Shown: piece after piece, positions 34,312 to 44,326 of the stretch
Position numbering within the stretch: the stretch's first letter is position 1
Layout: every line of letters begins with the position of its first letter
NCBI GenBank assembly: GCA_030549775.1
Contig: CM060177.1
Coordinates: forward strand, 59,894,638 to 59,958,637
Source of the DNA: Tamarix chinensis
Taxonomy: Eukaryota > Streptophyta > Magnoliopsida > Caryophyllales > Tamaricaceae
Reading direction: 5' to 3'
DNA: 64,000 nucleotides
Notes under the pieces: model-generated
What the model saw: only the letters and a program-made list of their open reading frames with translations
Database searches by the model: none
What the model was told of the DNA's origin: nothing
Program-made: the position numbers and the translations under genes

Positions 34312-35780
34312 ATTAGGGATCACATTTACCCTACTTGACTAAGGATGGAAACGTACGATGATTTTATGGTGTTATTCTAGGTTATTTCTATAGTGGAGGT
34401 GTACTATAGCTTATACCTCAAAATAGGTTATTTTACATAATACATTAATGCTAATGAGAGGATGAAGGTAAACAGATTTTAGTTGGTGCTTAATTTGAGG
34501 CTCTGGAAGAATTTGTGGAGGACTAGGCACCAAGCCTACAAACCATTTATGATTCCACCTTGGTGGCCTATTTAAATATAAATTCCTATAACACCTAATT
34601 AGGAGACAAGAAAAGATTTGAGATCTATTAGCATCATGGTGGAGAAACGTTGTTCTAGTACGTGAGTAGTCAATAGTTTGGGTTCACACCTCATTATGGA
34701 GTGTACTTGAATTAGTTGATAGTGAGACTATTTATGTGTAAGTCATGTGGTAGATATCATCATAGGGATATCATTGAGTATCATGCTAAAATGGGCTCTT
34801 TCAAGGAAGGACACACCTAATCTAAGGGTACAATACCTTCGATACCACTAGTAAAGAGGGTTGAGCCTATAGATAGTGAAATTAGCAAGGTAACTCCACA
34901 ATAAAGGGTTTAAAGGCCTTGTGCTTCTTAGTTAGGAAAATTTTTAGGTAATGCTAAAGAACCACCTCTAGGTAGTCACCTAAATGTATTAAGTCATTCT
35001 AAGAATGACACATAGACATAAGTAATCACAAGTATGTTTACTATTTCCTTTCTTCTTGCATGTGTACTTTTTAGTTTTTTTCTTTATATTCCTTTATTTC
35101 TATAACTTTCATAGCTAGGGAAACTAGTATTTTATCTGATAGATAAATACTTCTTTTATGTTCCCATTTAAAGATAGATTTCAATTCTTAAGGCCATATG
35201 AGGATATGACCTTAGTCTTTAGTGAAATAAAAAATTTATTAAATGTTATAGATATGGAGCTTCATGACTAAAACATATTTGTATGCATGGAAATGCTTTT
35301 GAAGTGGTGAGTTATTCTTGCTTGTTTATAGGAAAAAATAGTTCTTAAAGGAGTGTCTTACGAGAGATGTATTCCTAGGCCCTTTAGTGAGGAGGTTATC
35401 CATAGTGGTTCTTAATACTTTAGTATATAAGGGATACTTATTGTACCTATGTAGTGTTATGGAATTGGATATTGGAAATTAGTAAGCCATTGATTGAGAA
35501 TATCATAATTGTATGCAAGTTTTTAGATGTGTTTCCAAACTAGATCCTAAGAATTTTGCTAGTGCATGAGATATAATTCATAGTAGAACTTCTAAGAAGC
35601 TTAAATTTTATATTTAAGGAACCTTATTGCACTTTTATAACTAAAATGGCATATTTTTGCACTTAGATGAAGGATTATATAGAGAAGGGACACGTTCAAC
35701 TAAGTGCATCACATTAAGGAACACTAATCCTTTTATTTGGAAGAAGAATGATGGGTTGACGCTCTATATCAATTACAACT
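34312..35780 (+). pseudogene. Plus-strand Ty3/gypsy gag to reverse transcriptase, continuation of the split element
   Basis: Resumes the gypsy cut at 17463. Broken frames give a CKSCGRYHHRDI-like zinc-knuckle region near 34740-34780. Near 35500-35780 the N-terminal reverse transcriptase reads VCKFLDVFPN, FIVELLRSL, KEPYCTFITKMA, KDYIEKGHVQLSASH and TLILLFGRRMMG. These match the VFPDDLPGLPP to PWGAPVLFVKKKDG block of plant gypsy polymerases. It stops near 35780, where a pyrimidine-rich LTR-like sequence begins, so the rest of pol is missing. Confidence 0.72.
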
Positions 35781-38549
35781 AACACCTCCTTCACCACCCC
35801 TTACCTCATCTAGCCAAGATATCCCCTGTAGCACCCTCCTTTCTTCTCTTCTTTTTCCTACCTTCTCCTTCTTCTCCCTTCCTTCGCACCCCCTTTCCAC
35901 CATTACCACTATCGTCTCTGAACCACAAATCTTTGAACTCCAACCACCACCTACACCCATCCATCCCTCTTGCACGTAGCCATCACACTCACTCCCCACC
36001 ACAAGCCATTAACCAATGGCACAAACCTTCACCCAAACAAACCCCTTCCCCTTCTCTCATCTCTCCCCTTTGCCCTATTTTCTCTTTTTATTTTGTGTGT
36101 GTAGTTCATGATACCATACAACGTGAGTTTTGTAACAAAATTTACCAATTTTTAAGATGTAAACATAGTTAACCTTTATATATATTTACTAAACTTTATG
36201 ATAAAAGAAAATTAGTCTTTTAATTTTCTACTACTAATATGATACTATTGATATTATTTCTAGGCACACTTTTTTAACAATCAAAGCTTAAAATTTTAAC
36301 TAGGGTACTGGTAAAGTTTAATTATTGTAGAAATAAGGTAACCATTATACCCTACTAAAATGTGTGGAAATAAGTATGCTAGAACTTTAGTTTTTTGAAT
36401 ATATTGTGTGCATATTATGTGAATTTAAGTACATTATGATTTATAGCATATGTTGGTAGCTAAAATGAAAAGCATTTTATATTGTGAAATGTATCATGTG
36501 TAGAAATGATGGTTAAAAAGGAGCCTTGTTGGAAATGTAAATATTATATGCATCTACTTGTTATGCAAGCAAATATGGTTGTTGTAGTCGAAGTAATATT
36601 AATATGAGCTCTAGAGGCATTTTAGTATTCTTTCTTGCACAAAGAGTGTGGCCTAAATGTGTATGTGTGGTAGGTGATAATGGATATTATTAATAAACAA
36701 TAATAGTTGGTAGTGTAAGATGGTGCATATGGACCATGGGTGTTAATGTTTCACATGGTAAAGGTATTTTAGTAAATTTGGCATAAGAAGGGAAAATTTA
36801 TAATTTACATGAATAAAAAGGGGGTAAGCTGATAATTTAATAAGTAATGAGGGTAGTATGGTAATCTTGCGTTAAAAAACTGGGTAACATGGTAGTGTTA
36901 TAAGTAAAAAGGATAATATAGTAAAACGTTAAATAAGATGGGCATTTTAATAATTTTGCATGGAAAGGGGGTAACTTGGTACTTTTATAAACATAAGGGG
37001 TAAATGGGTAAATTAATAAGTAAGAAGGGTATTTTAGTAATTTGGCATAAAAGAAGAGTAACATGGTAGATTTTTGTGTAAAAAGGGTAAAATGGTAATT
37101 TGGCATGAAAAGAATAAATTGGTAATTTAGTAAGTATGTAGGGTAATTCGGTAATTGAACATATATGAGGGGCAATTTTGTAATTCTAACAAGTATAAAG
37201 GATAATTTAACGAACTGAAATAGCAATTTGGTAATTTTTACAAGTATGAAAGGTAATTTGGTGTCTTAACAAACCAAAAGGGCAAAGATGGCAATTTAAT
37301 AAGTATGAAGTAATTTAATGTATTGGAAGCACAATTTTGTAATTCTAACAAGTATGAAGTGTAATTTGGTAACTTAACAAACTTAAAGGGAAAATTTAAT
37401 TTGGTAATTTAATGAATTATAAGGGAAATTTGGTAATTTTAATAAGTATGAATGATAAGTTGGTAATTTGGTAAGTCAAAAGGGATAATTTAGCAACTTT
37501 AAAAACAAGAGAAGTATTTTAGTAATTTTATAAATACAAAGGCGTAAATTGGTAAATTGCATATAATATGTCAATGGATTTAATAAGCCTCCATAATAAA
37601 GCATAAGGGGATATTAAATAACAAACTAAGGGTTTATGGCTTAAGTATTACTTGTTCAAGTATAACATGTGAAAGATAAGAGTATTTTGGTAAATCGGTG
37701 AATATCATGAGGATAATACATGGTATAGGATTGAATGGGTAATTAATGGTATGATATGATGCTTATTTCATAATCACGCAAAAGGTGCCTTAGTTGTTAA
37801 TTATGCATAGGAATCTATGTTGGATGTGCTAGAAGTACATGTTAGGGTTTATGTGCTCTAAGATCCTTTAGTATAGGATACTTGATTCTAAGACCCATAT
37901 TATAATTATGATATGATAACCTATTATGGCATGTGAATTAATGGAAATAGATGATTAAAGGGAACCTTAGCCTTAGCTGCATTTTGATCATTTTGATCAA
38001 AGGTGCCTAAGTATAAGAATTGAAACTTAGGTTAGCCTTAGCAGAATATTTAAGTTAACATGGAAAATAATAAGAATAAGGATTTCTTAATAACAACATA
38101 AACAAATGAAAATGATTAACTTTGTGTTTGATGTGATTTTCGTGGTCACCATAATTAAGATATTAATACATAAAGTGGAAGACCTCAAGATAGATAATGG
38201 TGGCTCTTTAGGGGTCCCTATCTTAAAGATGTGGTTTAGCCTATGATTATTCTATTTTTTACTGGTATGCCTTAGTGCCCTAGCCAAGCCTATATCTTAC
38301 TCAATCTAAGCTCTACAAACATTTTTAAGGGGTATGCATACTTATGGATTAGGTATCCTTATTAGAAAGGTATTGTGTCTCCTCATGCACTAGTGTGACC
38401 GGGTTACCTTTGCATCCCTACGTAGATTGTTAGAGGGTATTGTGCTGCTTTTATGCACCAATATGACCAGTATACCTTTGTATCTCTAGATTCGAGATCT
38501 TCCCCTCGAATTAAATAAATGGGCTTGTTATTTAAGTAAATGGAAAACA
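35781..38549 (+). other. LTR-like, gene-free region
   Basis: Opens with a CCACC/CTTCTT pyrimidine-rich tract (35781-36080) like those in the long LTRs, followed by AT-rich sequence, the minisatellite at 36755-37560, and a T-rich end cut by a LINE at 38550. After the LINE the sequence TCCACTAGTTATAATAGTGG (39520-39540) is the same hairpin-like motif found near the 3' ends of the other LTR families. It is probably a plus-oriented LTR relative, but neither terminus is clear. Open frames on either strand here are low-complexity artefacts. Confidence 0.5.
36755..37560. repeat. Degenerate AT-rich minisatellite, about 30-bp unit
   Basis: Roughly 25 units of a pattern like AAGTATGAAGGGTAATTTGG followed by TAATTTTAAC. 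Units vary from about 28 to 38 bases and differ at many positions. The long minus-strand open frame across it simply reflects the repeat. Confidence 0.85.
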
Positions 38550-39500
38550 TTTTTTTTCGATAAGTAGAATTTATATTACTAATTGAAAAGAAGATTACAA
38601 GTTTGCATTATATGCAATGACATCCAAAAAATCTAATCACTAACCAAACTGAACAGAAAGGGGAGGGGATAATAAAAAAACTAGATACGTGCACAAGAAT
38701 ATTTCTCAAAAGAGCTCCTAGTTGTCTAGTTTTGTTTTGAAAAATTCTAAGATTTCTTTCATGCCAAATAACAGCTATATAAGCAACAAAAAGATCTCCC
38801 AAAAGATACTTCTTCTTATGTGCCTACCTTATTCTAGTAAGAAAAGACTTAAGCTCTTGATCCCATCCTAAAATAGGATCACTTCTTCTAGCCAGCCTTC
38901 TAATGGTCTTCCAAATAATTGTAACAGCAGGACAAAAGAGGAAAAGATGATCTCTAGTCTCCTCCTGCTGATTACAAAAAATATACAGAGTGTCCGTAGT
39001 CTTACCAATCTCTCTGAGCCTTGTTTTTGTCAAGAGTCTATTTCTGCATGCAAGCCAGGCAAGGAAACGTAACCTAGGAGTAGAGACTGGTCTCCAAATC
39101 AGTTTAGCCCAAAAATAGTTGTCTTGTGGAGTTCTAATGGCCATATATGCTGATTGAATGTTGTACTCCCTCTAATTTTCTAGACAGTCTATTATAAACT
39201 CCTTCACAATAGATCTGCTCTATAGAATCTTGAGAAAAAACCATGAATTGTAAGATGATGGTGAACAAAACCAGATAGTACCTTGCTTAATGTACACTGC
39301 ATTCACCTACTTAACCCACAATATATCCTTTTTTGTAGCTATGTTCCACAATAGCTTGCCTAATGTATAGTAATTCCACATCCGTAAATTTAAAAGTCTA
39401 AGTCCACCTTCCTAGTTTGGAGAACAAAGAGATTCCCATGCTAGGAGCTTTTTGCCCTAGAGATAAATCCATTGGTGAAGAATTGTGGATAGGTGTGTGC
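38550..39500 (-). pseudogene. LINE 3' end (reverse transcriptase C-terminus, zinc finger)
   Basis: Minus strand: GKKLLAWESLCSPN and GGLRLLNLRMWNYYTLGKLL (39460-39330), then a nearly clean segment 39144-38824 with NYFWAKLIWRPVSTPRLRFL, AWLACRNRLLTKTRL and EETRDHLFLFCPAV, the plant zf-RVT domain. Next is 38802-38608, with VIWHERNLRIFQNKTRQL, the usual C-terminal WxERNxRIF block. The first zinc-finger cysteines read IFCNQQ rather than CxxC (one Cys changed). The 3' end is CTTATCGAAAAAAAA in sense (T8 at 38550-38557), typical of plant L1 tails. It is 5'-truncated and reads better than the LINE at 11150, so it is younger. No clear target duplication was found. Confidence 0.88.
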
Positions 39501-40520
39501 TACCCTAAAGTGTATTCTAGTCCACTAGTTATAATAGTGGGGGTCCCGAGATTAATTAAAATGCCCTAAAAATCCTAATTTTAAGAATTATAGCTAATTA
39601 AGGATTTATTATGAAAATTAATAAAATAAATTATTTTTATTAAAATACAAAGGAATTAATTAGGTTAAATCAAGAAGAGAATAATAATTTTTTTATTAAA
39701 AAAAAATTGGAAATTTTTCTCATTAAAATGGATTTTAGGAAAAAAAATTCAAAAATCCTAATTTAGCCTAAAAAGGGAATTTAATATTATTTTATTTAAA
39801 TATTATTATTTTCATATATTCCAATTTACCAAAATAATTCAAATATCCTAAATATTCCAACCCACCTATTTTTCTTTTCCCTTTTTCCTTTTCTTTTTCT
39901 TTTTTCATTTCTTTTTTCTTTTTTTTTCTTCATTTTTCCTTCTTCTTCTTTTCTTTTTCTTCTTTACCCCGATCTGGGCCAGCAGCAGCCCAATTCTATC
40001 TTTTTCTTCTTTCTTCTTTGACAACCAGGCATGTCACATTTCTTCCTCTCCCCCAACTTGGGTCTGGCTTCCCACGGCCCAAACCCCTCCTTCTCTTCTT
40101 TTTCTCTTGGTGGGGCCTAGACCCCACAATGCCGCATTTGATTTAAAATGGCTCATCACCACCTGAGTGACCGATTCCCCTTTCTTTCTTTTCTTTTTCC
40201 TTCTAGGCCAACCAGTCCACACACCCCCACCTTTTTCTTCCTCCCTCTTCTTCTCCCCGACGTCGACCTGCAACGACTCTATTATTTCCACCTTCGACCT
40301 CGCCGTTTGACAGGCCATTGTCCCTCTATTTTCTCCCGCTAATCTGTCAACCATTTTTCCCAACCACTCTCCCCTCTTCTTGCGTATGATTTCCCCCTCC
40401 CAAGAAGCCACTACCCTACCCGATTTGAATTTCACCGGCCTCTATTGCCGCTGGTGAAACCTAACCGACCAACCTTAATTTATCTTCACTCCCCTATGAC
40501 CTTATCCCTCCCATTTACTC

Positions 40521-40528
40521 TATAAATA
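40521..40528 (+). promoter_or_regulatory. TATA box of family B LTR copy 1
   Basis: TATAAATA after a pyrimidine-rich tract; copy 2 has the same sequence at 57389-57396 in the same relative place. Confidence 0.6.
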
Positions 40529-41157
40529 CCCCAATAATATTCTATATATCTAGCTTTTTATTGCTTACCAAGAAAACCCCCTTGTGCGTCGCTGCCATAT
40601 CTGCCCACCCAAGTACTCCATGCACCGCCCTCTAACTAATTAAACCACTCACATCCCTCGATTTTCCCTACACAGGCCACCTTGGCTATGCAAAGCCACC
40701 TCCCCGATTAGCCTTCCTTTTACCTCTGTTGCCCTTTGCAACACCCTTAGCCACCACTTTTGTCGCTGCTCCTTTCACCTTCCAAAAGCCTCTACAGACT
40801 TCCCTCTACCTCCCCCTACTCTTCTTTTTCTCTTTCTCCATCTCCTCCTTTCTATATCTCTTTCTTCCATTTTTAGCCACCACTACCGCCTCCGTGTGCC
40901 GCCCCCTCATTCTACTCCTCTCCACCTAGGCAACCCTAAACACCCCAACTCCCACCTTCATTCTTCCTCTATTTTTCTCAGCCCCCAACTTTTCCTCTTT
41001 TCTTCTCTTTTACAGCTACCGCTCCCATCACCGTGCACCACTACCGATGCCGACTGTCACCACCAACCTAAGGTGAAACCCTAAACCCTCTCAATCCTTT
41101 TTCACTATTTATACAGGCCTTATTTATAATATTTTATTTTATTTCAATTATTTTTAA

Positions 41158-41159
41158 TA

Positions 41160-41190
<31 letters not shown>

Positions 41191-41230
41191 TATATTGAGG
41201 ATTACAGCCTTAATCTACTTTTATTTTGAA

Positions 41231-41272
<42 letters not shown>

Positions 41273-41285
41273 TAGTATTTATTAT

Positions 41286-41326
<41 letters not shown>

Positions 41327-41333
41327 ATACTAC

Positions 41334-41386
<53 letters not shown>

Positions 41387-41760
41387 GTTTTATTATTTAT
41401 TCAATGTAGGGTCAAAACCCTACTTCATTTTATTTTCGATTATTATCATTACTATTATTACCGTTATTATTATTATTATTTGCAATATTATTATGGTTTT
41501 TATCATTATTATTGTTACTATTTCTATTATTATTATTTTTTTGTATTATTATTATTATTATTATTATTTTGGTGAAGAGTCGAAGCCCTTATTCCACCAT
41601 TTATGTCAAACCATATTATTATTATTAGTAGTAGTATTATTAGTATTATTATTATCGTTATTATTATTATTATCACTATTTTTTTTATTATCATTATTAT
41701 TATTTTTATTATAATTAATATTATTATTAGGGAAAAGTCTTCAACTATTATATTATCAAC
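41158..41760. repeat. Trinucleotide microsatellite cluster (ATT/ACT)n
   Basis: Several uninterrupted blocks: ATT/TTA runs at 41158-41190, 41231-41268 and 41333-41386, an ACT run at 41288-41327, and further ATT-rich stretches to 41760. Copy 2 of the LTR has a smaller ATT cluster at the same relative position (57984-58092). Confidence 0.97.
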
Positions 41761-42295
41761 TTTTACAATATTACTATTATTTATTATATCTTTAGTGAAA
41801 TTTGTAATTAGTTAATATCATTTTTCTTAACATGTTATTATTTATCAAAAACATAATATTAGAATAAATTATTAAATAATAGTATATTTGGTAGGAGGGA
41901 ATCTAATCTTTAGTTTTTCCTTCATATAGGTGAGACCAGTTAAAGTCCCAAGAAGGCGTAGGAGCATGCTTCAAGACCGGTGTCATTTTAGATAAGGGTG
42001 TAACTAAGGCCTTATGCATGTTATGTGTATTACATGCTTTGGATGCCATATATAATTTTGTGTTGAGTATCATGTGTTATTAGTTGAATACTTTTATGTT
42101 AGCTATTCTATGTATGGAGCAGCTTGGAGTTAAGGTAGGATTATGTGCCTTTTAATTATATATGATGATATGTATATGTGGTGAAGAGTTGTGGAATGTG
42201 ATGTAATGTGTTGTGACCCTTTAGACATGCATGTGAGGATGTTAAATGTGGTATTGTGAGGGGGAAAGGATGAAAAAGGAGAATAGGAAAAGAAT

Positions 42296-42394
42296 TTGAC
42301 CAAGGGGAGTAAGTTGACCAAAAGGGAAATAAGTTGACCAAGGTGAGTAAGTTGACAAAAGGGGAATAAGTTGACCAAGGAATGTGAGTTGACC
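42296..42394 (+). repeat. Array of six TTGAC (W-box-like) units
   Basis: TTGACC at 42296, 42314, 42334, 42371 and 42389 and TTGACA at 42352, spaced 18-20 bases in units like AAGGGGAGTAAGTTGACCA. TTGACC/T is the core of the W-box bound by WRKY factors. The spacing and number are seen directly; regulation is only a possibility, and the array lies about 1.8 kb downstream of the LTR TATA box. Confidence 0.85.
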
Positions 42395-42463
42395 TAAGTA
42401 TTTTAAGGATCCATGTGTGGAAGAATAAAATGGAGATTTTAAATAATATAAAAGAGTGGAAGA

Positions 42464-42760
42464 ATCTAGGGCTTCATATGGAAAAATCTATGGTTTTGTA
42501 TGGGAGAATCTAAGCTATGGTGTCGCATGGGAGAATCTAATCTAGGGTTTCGTATGGCAGAAGCTAGGGTTTTGTATGGATGGAGCTAGGGTTTTGTATG
42601 GATGGATCTAGGATTTTGCATGGATGGATCTAGCATTTTTCATGGATGGATCTAGGGTTTTGCATGGAGGAATCTAGGGTTTTGTATGGATGGATCTAGG
42701 TTTTGCATTGGTGAATCTAGGGTTTCAAGTGGGTATTTTAGAGTTTTGCATGAAAAGTTT
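42464..42760 (+). repeat. About 22-bp tandem array, CTAGGGTTTTG type
   Basis: Around twelve degenerate copies of TCTAGGGTTTTGTATGGATG plus GA, some 22 and some 30 bases long. Copy 2 of the LTR has only two or three (58970-59040), so the array expanded or contracted after the copies separated. Confidence 0.9.
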
Positions 42761-43470
42761 GAAAGGTTGCATGGGGTGTGTAAAGTCTGCATAGGGGTGA
42801 ATTTTATATATGGAAAGCTAATTTGAGGTGTGAGGAAGTTGATGGAAGTGTTGTTTGGGTGTTTGAATGCTTTGAATGAAAAATAGTACGTGGAATAGTA
42901 TAAGGGTACATAGGAGACTAATCTAGGATTTTGTGTGGCCATCTAGGGTTTGGTGTGGCTACTTAGGGTTCATAGTCACACATGTACTTGGTGATTAAAG
43001 TGTTATGATGAGGGTTGAGTCAGTGGGTTATGATGTATAGAGTGTTAAAATTATTTGGGTTGTGTAAGATTGAGTAAGATGGGCCATATAGGCCTAAATT
43101 AGGGTTTCAGGATAAAACCCTAGAGTGAGATCCTGAGTGGACTTGGAAGTGTAAGGTAGGGGGCTTGACCCATATACTTAAGATTTGGACTTCTAATGTG
43201 AGATAGGATATAGAGGAAAGGATGTTGGGGTAAGTTAGGAGGTGCATGAGTCTTACAATGTGAGATGGGTCCCTTTGGAGGAAAAGTGCAGAGGGAGTTA
43301 GTCATGTATGTCTAGGGTGAAAATTTCTGAATAAGACACTTAAGACATTAATCATGTAAAGTGAAAGAGTATTGATCTAGGCCCAGACCGATCTACTGGC
43401 ATATAATAGTGGTTAAGGCATGTTGCGCATATTGCCCTATGTATGACCAATCCACCGGTTACAACAACAA

Positions 43471-44002
43471 ATGAAATAACCCATAAAAAAATAGAATAAG
43501 AGTTAAATGAAGAACAAACTTGTGTTGATGCTTAGTTAACTGTTGGTCATCTGCCCAATCCCCTAGCGCTACTGTTCTTCTTACATGTCTCTTTGTCCAA
43601 TGTATAGGACCTAATAGGCCATTAACCTCAAAAACATAATTTTTACCATTTTAGATCTGGTTAACCTAATCCATCTTCCACTACAAACCTATACACACAT
43701 AATTAACACATCCAAAATACATTATCCATATATTATTTCTAAGATCATGTTCACATAATACAATTATGTTCTTAATTAGATCTTAAAAGAAATAAGGCAT
43801 AACTAATAGCATTTTTATTGACTTTGTGGTTAGGATATTGAGGAATTGTAGTGGTTCAACCCTATCAAGGTTATCGTTAACTTGTTAACGAAGTTTGTAG
43901 GGTTTATATTGATAAAGTTGACATGGATTATAGAGTAGAGGGATAATAATTTCAAGAAGCACATGGTGCAATACCAGAAGGTACCGAAGGATATTGTGTA
44001 AT
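43471..44002. other. No gene recognised
   Basis: AT-rich sequence between family B LTR copy 1 and a short LTR fragment. A plus-strand stretch near 43830-44000 could be a decayed retrotransposon 3' coding end, but no motif can be named. Confidence 0.4.
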
Positions 44003-44326
44003 ACCCTATTATTTTTATGACTGAAAAGTTTTGTTTTAAATAATTTTCATAGTTGAAACTATGAAAATAATCCTATAAAAAATTGGGTGCTAACACTGTA
44101 TTTAAAATAAGATAAATATCTCACCTCTATCTTATGTTAGACACAAGGCTAAGTATCAAACGAACCAAACATAAGAAAAACTAAACATTAAATGAAAAAT
44201 CACTTAAGGATAAGAGAGTCGAGGTTTACTAAAAATAGTACAAAATCACTTAAGGCTATGTAAACCTTAAAATAGTACAGAAATTACAAAAACGAAATGA
44301 TTACTAAAAAATATAATGGAAATGTA
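44003..44326 (-). mobile_element. Family A-like LTR end fragment
   Basis: GTAATACCCTATTATTTTTA followed by GAAAAGTTTTGTTTTAA and GGGTGCTAACACTG parallels the left end of the LTR at 46514 (TGTAACACCCTAAAATTTG, then GAAAATTTTCTTTTAAG and GGGTGTTAATATTG). About 320 bases survive before a different LTR begins at 44327. It contains a 12-base perfect inverted repeat (44044-44069). Confidence 0.5.

Larger units (their letters stand above)
39556..43470 (+). mobile_element. LTR of family B, copy 1
   Basis: Aligned by eye with copy 2 (56498-60340) from CCTAAAAATCCTAATTTTAA onward. Shared landmarks are the pyrimidine-rich tract, a TATA box (TATAAATA, 40521-40528), a CCACC-rich stretch, a telobox-like AAACCCTAAACCCTC (41076-41090), ATT-rich microsatellites, the TTGACC array, the CTAGGGTTTTG array, and CCACYGG...ATAGTGG motifs near the end. 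The TATA box about 965 bases in, and the C-rich strand, show plus orientation. It lacks the last few hundred bases present in copy 2. No primer site or gag follows, so it is a solo or truncated LTR. The frames at 40034-41084 are low-complexity artefacts. Confidence 0.75.

Noticed and set aside
36837..37226. 129-residue repetitive open frame
   Set aside because: It is produced by the roughly 30-bp minisatellite.
36755..37560. Possible CRISPR-like array
   Set aside because: The repeats are degenerate head-to-tail units without unique spacers, in plant DNA with no cas genes.
41493..41815. Poly-Ile/Leu open frames that look like membrane proteins
   Set aside because: They are translations of ATT trinucleotide repeats.
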